Assembly: GCA_021801545.1 (NCBI GenBank)
Contig: JAJYXX010000053.1
Location: forward strand, 1-6,306
Source of the DNA: Chloroflexota bacterium
GTDB taxonomy: Bacteria > Chloroflexota > Limnocylindria > Limnocylindrales > CSP1-4
Reading direction: 5' to 3'
DNA length: 6,306 nt
Shown: in pieces, positions 1 through 5,020 of the stretch
How positions within the stretch are numbered: the stretch's first letter is position 1
Layout: each line of letters begins with the position of its first letter
Notes under the pieces: model-generated
The model's database searches: none
What the model was told of the DNA's origin: nothing
Seen by the model: the letters and a program-made list of their open reading frames with translations, nothing else
Made by a program: the position numbers and the translations under genes

Positions 1-2
1 TG

Positions 3-410
3 GCGCCCGCCCTGACGAAGATCCGGGACGCGATGCTCACCCATCCGGAGATGGTCGGCGGCAACCGCGAACGGCTCGACACGTCGCTGATGAAGGCGCT
101 GCCCGGCCGAATCGTCAGCAAGTCCGGTATGGAGGCGCTCCGTGGGCTGGCGATCTTGCGCGGGGCGCGGCCGAGCGGGCGGGGTGGGTCGTCGGGCATG
201 GCGATCAAGATCGAGGACGGGGACGGCTACGAGCGCGCGAGCTGGGCGGCCACGATCGAGTCGCTCGTCCAGGCCGGCGTCATCGAGGGGCAGCCGCTCC
301 GTGCACTCGCGCGCTACCATCGACCTGCCTCGCTCGACCCGCACGGGCGCCTGGCGGCCGAATCCGTCGCCGACTTCGAACTCGCGCCGGTCGGCGAGCT
401 GGTCGGCTGA
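3..410 (+). CDS. L-asparaginase II, C-terminal part (5' end outside window)
   Basis: This is the last 135 codons of a gene whose start lies upstream; the reading frame is already open at the window edge, with the first whole codon at base 3, and ends at TGA 408-410. The visible protein matches the C-terminal half of the asparaginase II family (Pfam Asparaginase_II, Rhizobium etli AnsA-like). It has a GGNRERLDTSLMKALPG segment, then SKSGMEAL, then the glycine-rich SSGMAIKIEDGDGYERA segment that in this family carries a conserved lysine near the active site. The family hydrolyses L-asparagine to L-aspartate and ammonia and is unrelated to the bacterial type I/II enzymes used in medicine. No signal peptide can be judged because the N-terminus is missing. 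The next gene begins 28 bases downstream with no promoter-like sequence between, so the two may be co-transcribed. Family assignment is fairly secure; substrate is inferred from the family. Confidence 0.85.
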   Translation, partial: APALTKIRDAMLTHPEMVGGNRERLDTSLMKALPGRIVSKSGMEALRGLAILRGARPSGRGGSSGMAIKIEDGDGYERASWAATIESLVQAGVIEGQPLRALARYHRPASLDPHGRLAAESVADFELAPVGELVG

Positions 411-438
411 AGCGGGCGCCGATGACGGGCGCGACCCG

Positions 439-1311
439 ATGAACTTCTCCGGTGACCCCTACCGGCTGCTCGGACTGGCCCCGGGGGCGACGAGCGAAGA
501 GGTGAAGCGCGCCTACCGGCGCCTGGCCAAGCTGTACCACCCCGATTCGGCCGGCGGCGCGACGACGGCCCGGTTCATCGCCGTCCAGGGTGCGTACGAG
601 ATGCTCATGACGAGCGCGAGGCGAGCCGGTCAGGGGATGCACGGCGGAACCGCCGGGCCTGCGTCTGGTTCGAGAGCTCGCCCGGCGCCGGGCAGTCGAC
701 CGGGGGCCGGTGGGCGGCCCGCGCCGGGTGGTGGGCCGGGAGCACGTCCTGGTTCCTCGGCCTCCTCGTCGCACGAGACGGCAGGACGGCACGAGCGAAC
801 CCGGCACGAGCGAACCCGGCGCGGCGACCGGGGCGATCGCGGCGACCGGGGCGACCGGTCCGTCCCGCGGGCGCGGCCCGGCTCCACCTCGTACGACGGG
901 GCGGATCCCGAGGGGCCGGAGCCCACCTGGCAGGGAGCCACCTGGTACGGGGAGTCGTCGGGGACGTACTGGACGGTCAACCCCAAGGAGTACGCGGACC
1001 CTCGCAAGCATGGACCCGAGTACCAGGCCCGGGGCCGCCGCGTCGCGGCGAGCGATCCGGCCGGTACTCACCCGTCGGACGCCGGCCCGGCCTCTCGATC
1101 CGGCCGCGCTGCGGCTGCCGCCGGTGTCGCCGCTGGTCCCGTGGCCGCTGCCAGTGCCACAGCCGGTGCCGCCGCTGCCCCGCCCGGCAGTGCCGCCCCG
1201 CCCGGCAGTGCCGCCCCGCCCGGCAGTGCCGCCCCGCCTGGCCCGGATCCCGCCGGAACGCACCGCTGGCGCCTGCGACTCCCGTTCCCGTTCCGCCGTC
1301 GCGTACGATGA
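439..1311 (+). CDS. J-domain (DnaJ-like) protein with low-complexity tail
   Basis: A 290-residue protein. Residues 6-60 form a J domain: YRLLGLAPGATSEEVKRAYR, then the invariant HPD tripeptide at residues 34-36, then a helix ending near AYEMLM. J domains stimulate Hsp70 ATPase activity, so an Hsp70 (DnaK) is the expected partner. There is no G/F region and no zinc finger, making this a class C (type III) J-protein rather than DnaJ itself. Residues 60-160 are Gly/Pro/Arg/Ser-rich, with two HERTR units and four GDR units. Residues 163-200 form an aromatic, non-repetitive island (TWQGATWYGESSGTYW, then NPKEYADPRKHGPEYQ). An Ala/Pro-rich part with PGSAAP repeats and a basic C-terminus (WRLRLPFPFRRRVR) follow. 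ATG 439 is chosen because the J domain starts just after it and earlier in-frame starts would run into the asparaginase gene. The stop overlaps the next start as ATGA. No membrane segment is seen. The client is unknown. Confidence 0.85.
   Translation: MNFSGDPYRLLGLAPGATSEEVKRAYRRLAKLYHPDSAGGATTARFIAVQGAYEMLMTSARRAGQGMHGGTAGPASGSRARPAPGSRPGAGGRPAPGGGPGARPGSSASSSHETAGRHERTRHERTRRGDRGDRGDRGDRSVPRARPGSTSYDGADPEGPEPTWQGATWYGESSGTYWTVNPKEYADPRKHGPEYQARGRRVAASDPAGTHPSDAGPASRSGRAAAAAGVAAGPVAAASATAGAAAAPPGSAAPPGSAAPPGSAAPPGPDPAGTHRWRLRLPFPFRRRVR
790..858 (+). repeat. 15-bp and 9-bp tandem repeats inside the J-protein gene
   Basis: Two perfect tandem copies of a 15-base unit (cacgagcgaacccgg) lie at 790-804 and 805-819 and encode HERTR twice. 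They run directly into about four 9-base GGCGACCGG-like units up to about 858, encoding GDRGDRGDRGDR. Both periods keep the reading frame, so copy-number change would alter only the length of the charged linker after the J domain. Confidence 0.8.
1178..1238 (+). repeat. 18-bp tandem repeat (3.4 copies) encoding PGSAAP
   Basis: Three identical copies of an 18-base unit (ccccgcccggcagtgccg) lie at 1178-1195, 1196-1213 and 1214-1231, followed by the first seven bases of a fourth at 1232-1238. In the J-protein frame they encode PGSAAP-type repeats in the Ala/Pro-rich tail. Identity at all positions, including third codon positions, points to recent expansion by replication slippage rather than protein-level selection alone. 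Confidence 0.9.
1304..1309 (+). promoter_or_regulatory. Candidate -10 box for the DtxR-like gene
   Basis: TACGAT at 1304-1309 fits TAnnnT and ends seven bases before the ATG at 1317, the fourth codon of the following gene. No -35 match is visible at 16-18 bases upstream. If used, it would yield a leaderless message starting at Met4 and would overlap the ATG at 1308. It lies inside the J-protein coding end, so the match could be chance. Confidence 0.35.
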
Positions 1312-2054
1312 GCACGATGACCAGGCGGCATGTCACGAGCGACCTTTCGAGCGCGGCGCAGGAGTACCTCCTCGCCCTTCGCGTCATGGCCGGCGACGGC
1401 TCGCACGTGACGGCGGCGCAGGTGGGCCGCCGGCTCGGCGTCTCCACCCAGGCGGCGAGCGAGATGTTCCGGCGCCTGACTGCGGACGGTCTCGTCTGCC
1501 AGGCCGACGGACGGGATCTCGCGCTCACCGAGGCGGGGCGGGCGGCAGCCGACGCGATCTTCCGGCGGCACGCCCTCGTCGAGTGGCTGCTGACCGCGGT
1601 CGTCGGGCTGCCGTGGGCCGAATCGGACGAGGAGGCGATGCGTCTCCAGGGGGTGATCTCGCCGCGCGTCGAGGCGCGGCTCGACGAGCTGCTCGGCCAC
1701 CCGGAGACGTGCCCACACGGCAATCCGATCGACGCCGCCACCGCTCGACGCCGCCCGGCCGGCATCCCGCTCTCGGCGGTCGAGGCCGGCCAGCGGGCGA
1801 CGATCTACCGGATCACCGAGGATGCCGAAGAAGATCCCGGGCTGCTCTCCTACCTCGAGGCGCGGGCACTGACCCCGGGGGCTCGGATCACGGTCCTCGC
1901 GAACTCCGAATCCCTCGACTCGCTGACGCTCGAGGGGCCGCGTGGGCGGGCCACGCTCGGTCTTCGTCCGGCCTCGCTGATCCGCGTTCTGCCGGGCGAG
2001 GCGGACCCGGCGCTCTTCCACCGCGTCCCCGACCGGGCCGGCCGTCCGGGCTGA
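1308..2054 (+). CDS. DtxR/MntR-family-like transcriptional regulator with altered metal site
   Basis: A 248-residue protein with the three-part DtxR/IdeR layout. There is an N-terminal winged helix (about residues 14-78, with TAAQVGRRLGVSTQAASEMF as the helix-turn-helix and LALTEAGR as the wing end). A dimerisation and metal-binding domain follows (about 80-142, FRRHALVEWLL through CPHGNP). The C-terminus is an SH3/FeoA-like domain (about 150-228). The family represses iron- or manganese-responsive genes when metal is bound. Aligned on the RRH motif, Glu19, His88 and Glu92 occupy known ligand positions. The DtxR positions Cys102, Glu105 and His106 are Met111, Gln114 and Gly115 here, and His98 is Asp107. 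Normal metal sensing is therefore doubtful. ATG 1308 overlaps the upstream stop (ATGA), consistent with translational coupling; ATG 1317 (Met4) is an alternative start. Operator sites and targets are not visible. It may bind a different metal or none. Confidence 0.85.
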   Translation: MSTMTRRHVTSDLSSAAQEYLLALRVMAGDGSHVTAAQVGRRLGVSTQAASEMFRRLTADGLVCQADGRDLALTEAGRAAADAIFRRHALVEWLLTAVVGLPWAESDEEAMRLQGVISPRVEARLDELLGHPETCPHGNPIDAATARRRPAGIPLSAVEAGQRATIYRITEDAEEDPGLLSYLEARALTPGARITVLANSESLDSLTLEGPRGRATLGLRPASLIRVLPGEADPALFHRVPDRAGRPG

Positions 2055-2074
2055 GGCGCACGCTCCCGGGCGGC
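2041..2074 (+). terminator. Terminator-like hairpin over the DtxR-like stop codon
   Basis: Bases 2041-2050 (gccgtccggg) pair with 2065-2074 (cccgggcggc) to give a 10-bp stem with nine Watson-Crick pairs and one G-U, around a 14-nt loop that contains the stop codon at 2052-2054. The position suits a transcript end. There is no T-run after it, so it is not a canonical intrinsic terminator. In such GC-rich DNA a stem of this kind can also arise by chance. Confidence 0.4.
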
Positions 2075-2093
2075 AGGGCGCGGCTCAGCTCGA

Positions 2094-2148
2094 CCCGACC
2101 CGCTCGACCCGACCCGCCCGGCTCGACCCGCCCGACCCGACCCGACCC
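2094..2148 (-). repeat. CCCGA-type array; G-quadruplex motif on the minus strand
   Basis: Ten CCC tracts lie within 55 bases (starting at 2094, 2099, 2108, 2113, 2117, 2127, 2131, 2136, 2141 and 2146), mostly as CCCGA pentamers. On the minus strand, 2148-2127 reads as five GGG tracts separated by TC, TC, TC and C. This satisfies the strict G3N1-7 quadruplex pattern with very short loops. For + strand transcription the G-rich strand is the template, where a quadruplex could hinder polymerase. Folding is a prediction only. Confidence 0.8.
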
Positions 2149-2151
2149 GAC

Positions 2152-2213
2152 CGGCTCGGCTCGCCCTGCCCAACCGCCGGCCGTTCTTCGGAGCGCGACA
2201 AACCGCCCGAACC
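2152..2213 (+). repeat. 62-bp perfect direct repeat, copy 1
   Basis: This 62-base block begins cggctcggctcgccctgccc and ends with aaaccgcccgaacc. It is identical at every base to 2245-2306. The start-to-start offset is 93 bases and the spacer is 31 bases. The block lies directly against the CCCGA array. Its orientation of function is unknown. Confidence 0.95.
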
Positions 2214-2244
2214 AGGCGGCCGGCCGACCGTCCGGGGCCTTCCG

Positions 2245-2306
2245 CGGCTCGGCTCGCCCTGCCCAACCGCCGGCCGTTCTTCGGAGCGCGACAAACCGCC
2301 CGAACC
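2245..2306 (+). repeat. 62-bp perfect direct repeat, copy 2
   Basis: This is the second copy of the 62-base block at 2152-2213, identical at all positions. Similarity stops abruptly at both ends: the bases just before and after the two copies differ. No third full copy is present in the window. Confidence 0.95.
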
Positions 2307-2438
2307 GGGTTGCTGGTGGGCCGTTTCGAGCGTGGCTCCGTCCTCTCTGGGGCACGAATCTGGTGATTGGTCCTGTTGGGCAGAACGCCGGCCAGAGAAC
2401 CGGGTGGCGACCGGGTGAGCAGCGCCGCCCCGAGACGG

Positions 2439-2469
2439 GTTCCGCTCGGTCAGTCCTGCTGGGCGGAAC
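2439..2469 (+). other. 31-nt stem-loop upstream of gltX
   Basis: gttccgc at 2439-2445 and gcggaac at 2463-2469 are perfect complements. The pairing continues inward through 2450/2458 with two more Watson-Crick and three G-U pairs, giving a 12-pair RNA stem and a 7-nt loop (cagtcct). No T-run follows. It could end or attenuate readthrough into gltX, or be part of a repeat element: its 3' half (2453-2469) resembles 2370-2386 at 15 of 17 bases. Confidence 0.55.
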
Positions 2470-2570
2470 ACGCGTCCGACGAGTGGGAGGCCCCCGCGCC
2501 GCGCTGAGCCGGCGGAGATGGTCCCCGCGCCCCGGCCGGCCCCCGAGGCGCCGGACGGGCGCCCGGCCCC

Positions 2571-2576
2571 TACAAT
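2571..2576 (+). promoter_or_regulatory. Candidate gltX -10 box (leaderless start)
   Basis: TACAAT at 2571-2576 is one base from the TATAAT consensus and stands out in very GC-rich surroundings. It ends six bases before the gltX ATG, which places the expected transcription start at or next to the A of the start codon. No TTGACA-like -35 box lies at the usual distance; a GGCGCC dyad at 2547-2563 occupies that area instead. No Shine-Dalgarno sequence precedes the ATG. Confidence 0.6.
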
Positions 2577-2582
2577 CGACGC

Positions 2583-4091
2583 ATGTCAGACATTCGTGTC
2601 CGGATCGCTCCGAGTCCCACCGGCCCGCTCCACATCGGGACGGCGCGGACGGCGCTCTTCAACTACCTCTTCGCCCGCCGCGTCGGCGGGACGTTCGTTC
2701 TCCGGCTCGAGGACACCGACGTGGCGCGGTCCTCGATCGCTTACGAGAAGGATATCCTCGACGGGCTCCACTGGCTCGGGCTCAGCTGGGACGAGGGTCC
2801 CGACGTGGCCGGTGGGTCCGACCGTGGGCCGTTCGCGCCGTACCGCCAGATGCAGCGCCTGGCGAGATACGCGGAGGCGGCCGAGCGGCTCCTGGCCGAG
2901 GACAAGGCGTACCCGTGCTACTGCACCCCGGACGAGCTCGATGCCGAGCGCCGACGCCAGGAGGCGGCCCACCTGCCGCCGCGCTACAGCGGCCGCTGCG
3001 CAAGCCTGACGCTGGACGAACGAGCGGCGTTCGAAGCCGAGGGTCGGCGGCCGGCGCTTCGCTTCCGGATCACGCCGGGCGTCGTCACCTTCGACGACAT
3101 CGTGCGCGGCCACGTCGAGATCGACGCCAGCGCGCTCGGCGGCGACCTCGTCATCGTCCGCGCCGACGGCACGCCGCTCTACCACTTCACGGTTGTCGTG
3201 GACGACGCCGCGATGCGGATCAGTCACGTCATCCGGGGCGAGGACCACCTCTCGAACACGCCGAAGCACATCCTCCTCTTCCGGGCGCTCGGCTACCCGG
3301 AGCCGGCCTTCGCCCACCTGCCGCTCATCCTCAACCCCGACCGGACGAAGATGAGCAAGCGCAAGAGCCGGACCGCGATCAGCGACTACATCGCCGAGGG
3401 GTTCGTCCGTGAGGCGATGGTCAACTACCTCGCCCTCCTTGGTTGGTCGACCGGGACCGAGGAGGAGGTCCTTTCGCTCGACGAGCTCGTCGAGCGCTTC
3501 GAGCTCGAGCAGGTGAACAAGGCGGGCGCGGTCTTCGATCGCGAGCGCCTCGAGTGGCTGAATGGTCAGTGGATTCGCCGCCTACCGGCCCCCGAGCTCG
3601 TGGACCGGCTGCGGCCGTTCCTGGAGGCGGACCTGGTCGCCGGGCGGATCGAACGGATGCCATCGGACGACGAGATCGCCGCCCTCGTCCCGCTCGTCCA
3701 GGAGCGCCTCCCGGTCCTCGGGGCGATCGGTGAGCTCGTCGGTTTCCTGTTCGTCGAGTCGGTCCCGCTCGACCCGGCCCTCCTCGTCCCGAAGCGCTGG
3801 GACGCCGCGACGGCGCTCGCCGGGCTCCGGGCCGCCCGCGAGACGATCGCGGCGAACGGCGAGATCGCGTTCGATCACGGTGGCCTCGAGGTCGCCCTCC
3901 GCGGGCTGGCCGAGACGCGCGGCTGGAAGGCCGGCGACCTGTTCATGGCGATCCGGGTCGCCTTGACCGGCAAGACGGCGACGCCGCCGCTCTTCGAATC
4001 GATGGTCGCGCTCGGCTACCGGCGGACGCTCGAGCGGCTCGACCGGGCCGTCGCCCTGCTCGAGGGTTCGACCGCGCCCGCCGCGAGCTGA
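2583..4091 (+). CDS. gltX: Glutamyl-tRNA synthetase
   Basis: A 502-residue class I aminoacyl-tRNA synthetase, close to the usual bacterial length (about 470-500). It attaches glutamate to tRNA(Glu) using ATP in the cytoplasm. The N-terminal Rossmann fold begins RIAPSPTGPLHIGTARTALF with the HIGH motif as HIGT at residues 17-20. An insertion with Cys112-x-Cys114 and Cys139 (SGRC) corresponds to the zinc-binding region of E. coli GluRS, but Ser141 stands where the fourth ligand would be. HxIRGEDHLSNTPKH precedes the second signature, KMSKR, at residues 256-260. The helical anticodon-binding part follows from about 330 to the end. ATG 2583 is chosen because the family's N-terminus starts within four residues of it and a -10 box lies six bases upstream. 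Whether it also charges tRNA(Gln) cannot be decided here. It is monocistronic by appearance, with 85 bases before the next gene. Confidence 0.97.
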   Translation: MSDIRVRIAPSPTGPLHIGTARTALFNYLFARRVGGTFVLRLEDTDVARSSIAYEKDILDGLHWLGLSWDEGPDVAGGSDRGPFAPYRQMQRLARYAEAAERLLAEDKAYPCYCTPDELDAERRRQEAAHLPPRYSGRCASLTLDERAAFEAEGRRPALRFRITPGVVTFDDIVRGHVEIDASALGGDLVIVRADGTPLYHFTVVVDDAAMRISHVIRGEDHLSNTPKHILLFRALGYPEPAFAHLPLILNPDRTKMSKRKSRTAISDYIAEGFVREAMVNYLALLGWSTGTEEEVLSLDELVERFELEQVNKAGAVFDRERLEWLNGQWIRRLPAPELVDRLRPFLEADLVAGRIERMPSDDEIAALVPLVQERLPVLGAIGELVGFLFVESVPLDPALLVPKRWDAATALAGLRAARETIAANGEIAFDHGGLEVALRGLAETRGWKAGDLFMAIRVALTGKTATPPLFESMVALGYRRTLERLDRAVALLEGSTAPAAS

Positions 4092-4162
4092 CGCCGCCAC
4101 GACCCGCCGCCACCTGAAACGACCACCCCGGCGCCCGCCAATGTGCCGTTAACGTTGCCCGT

Positions 4163-4168
4163 TATTCT
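4163..4168 (+). promoter_or_regulatory. Candidate -10 box for the response regulator
   Basis: TATTCT at 4163-4168 lies in a locally AT-richer patch and ends eight bases before ATG 4177. CGTT occurs at 4147, 4153 and 4160 just upstream and into the box, and CCGTTA occurs twice (4146-4151 and 4159-4164, 13 bases apart). A GAAGG at 4170-4174 is only two bases from the ATG, too close to act as a normal Shine-Dalgarno sequence. The transcript would be leaderless or nearly so. Confidence 0.5.
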
Positions 4169-4176
4169 CGAAGGCG

Positions 4177-4872
4177 ATGGCACGCACCATTCTCCTCGTC
4201 GACGATGAGCCGACGCTCCGCGAGACGGTCGCCGAAGCCCTCGAGGCCGATGGTTACCGGGTCGTCAGCGCGGCCGACGGCCGCGAGGCTCTGGCCCGCT
4301 TCCGGGCGGAGCGGCCCGACCTCGTCCTCCTCGACCTCATGCTGCCCGAGCTGTCGGGGGTCGAGGTCTGCCGGATCATGCGCGCCGAGTCCGGCGTCCC
4401 GATCCTCATGCTGACCGCCAAGAACTCCGAGCTCGACAAGGTCGTCGGACTCGAGGTCGGCGCCGACGACTACGTGACGAAGCCGTTCAGCCTGCGGGAA
4501 CTCACCGCCCGCGTTCACGCCCTGCTGCGGCGAGCAGACCAGCAGGTCGCCCTCGAGGCCGTTCCTGCGGTCATCGATCTCGGGCGGGTCCAGGTCGACC
4601 TGGCCGGCCGCCGGCTCCTGCGCGACGGCCGGGCCGTGCCGATGAAGCCGCGGGCGTTCGAGCTGCTCGCCTTCCTCGTCCGCCATCCTGGGCAGGTCTT
4701 CACCCGTGACCAGCTCCTCGAGCACGTCTGGGGGTACGACTACGGGGGTGAGACCCGGACCGTCGATGTGCACGTCCACTGGCTGCGGACCGAGATCGAG
4801 CCCGATCCGGCGCACCCGGCGCTGATCCAGACCGTCCGCGGGATCGGCTACGTCTTCCGCCGTTCCGGCTGA
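4177..4872 (+). CDS. OmpR/PhoB-family two-component response regulator
   Basis: A 231-residue DNA-binding response regulator of the usual size. The receiver domain (residues 1-118) has the acidic pocket Asp9/Asp10, phospho-acceptor Asp53 in LLDLMLPELSG, the switch Thr80 in MLTAK, and Lys102 in YVTKPF. The C-terminal OmpR/PhoB winged helix (about 130-231) shows MKPRAFELLAFLVRHPGQVF, then TRTVDVHVHWLRTEIE as the recognition helix, and ends with the wing motif TVRGIGYVF. All phosphorylation residues are present, so it should be controlled by a histidine kinase. None lies in the window: the next gene is too short and unlike a kinase. It resembles the PhoP/RegX3/PhoB group, but sequence alone does not fix the signal, so no symbol is given. 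ATG 4177 starts directly at the conserved beta-1 strand. The gene lies 85 bases after gltX with its own -10-like box. Confidence 0.96.
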   Translation: MARTILLVDDEPTLRETVAEALEADGYRVVSAADGREALARFRAERPDLVLLDLMLPELSGVEVCRIMRAESGVPILMLTAKNSELDKVVGLEVGADDYVTKPFSLRELTARVHALLRRADQQVALEAVPAVIDLGRVQVDLAGRRLLRDGRAVPMKPRAFELLAFLVRHPGQVFTRDQLLEHVWGYDYGGETRTVDVHVHWLRTEIEPDPAHPALIQTVRGIGYVFRRSG

Positions 4873-5005
4873 CGGTGCACCCCGCCCCGCCTCGGGTACG
4901 GTGAACGCGCCCACGCCCGGACGAGGGCGGTCCATCGGCCAGAGCGTGACGGGTTTCACGCAGCGACGATCCTGCGTTCACGAAGCAGACCCAGCCTGCC
5001 CGCAT

Positions 5006-5009
5006 GGAG
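5006..5009 (+). promoter_or_regulatory. Possible Shine-Dalgarno for the small unknown gene
   Basis: GGAG at 5006-5009 precedes ATG 5021 by 11 bases, slightly longer than optimal. It is the only Shine-Dalgarno-like sequence I see placed sensibly before a start in this window, and it favours 5021 over the in-frame GTG at 4901. Confidence 0.35.
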
Positions 5010-5020
5010 CCGGATCGCTG

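Larger units (their letters stand above)
2055..2582. other. Gene-free repeat-rich intergenic region (528 bases)
   Basis: No credible gene lies between the DtxR-like gene and gltX. Open frames crossing it on both strands have low-complexity, repeat-derived products (for example Arg/Ser/Gly-rich on the minus strand) and no recognisable domain. From left to right it holds a CCC-tract array (2094-2148), two perfect 62-base direct repeats (2152-2213 and 2245-2306), and a stretch visibly less GC-rich than its surroundings (about 2340-2400). These are followed by an 11-bp-phased 8-mer repeat (2399-2417), a 31-nt hairpin (2439-2469), a GGCGCC dyad (2547-2563) and a -10 box (2571-2576). No tRNA cloverleaf, T-box core or known riboswitch was recognised. 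Confidence 0.7.

Noticed and set aside
142..438. N-terminal extension of the J-protein frame back to ATG 142
   Set aside because: It overlaps the asparaginase coding sequence out of frame and is Arg/Ser-rich; the J domain begins just after ATG 439.
2152..2306. CRISPR-like repeat-spacer unit
   Set aside because: Only two copies, a 62-base repeat that is too long for CRISPR, and no cas gene nearby.
2085..2471. Minus-strand open frame through the intergenic repeats, with a repeated Gly/Ser/Glu peptide
   Set aside because: Its apparent peptide repeat only reflects the 93-base (31-codon) offset of the two DNA repeats; there is no domain, and several other frames are open in the same place.
2307..2480. 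tRNA, T-box or riboswitch upstream of gltX
   Set aside because: No cloverleaf, no T-box conserved core and no anti-terminator with a U-run could be found by eye; the -10 box placement argues against a leader.
710..3412. 900-codon open frame on the + strand spanning the J-protein, DtxR-like gene, repeats and most of gltX
   Set aside because: It is a shadow frame: it runs out of phase through three recognisable genes and a repeat region, and its product is Arg/Pro/Gly-rich with no domain.
4887..4930. Terminator hairpin after the response regulator
   Set aside because: Only two 4-bp segments with a bulge around a 27-nt loop and no T-run; too weak to list as a feature.
4162..4959. 265-codon minus-strand open frame opposite the response regulator
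   Set aside because: The + strand carries a complete receiver and winged helix; the reverse product has no domain.
4901..5020. GTG-started extension of the small unknown protein
   Set aside because: Third codon positions here contain many A/T, unlike the downstream part, and the GGAG plus ATG at 5021 gives a better start.
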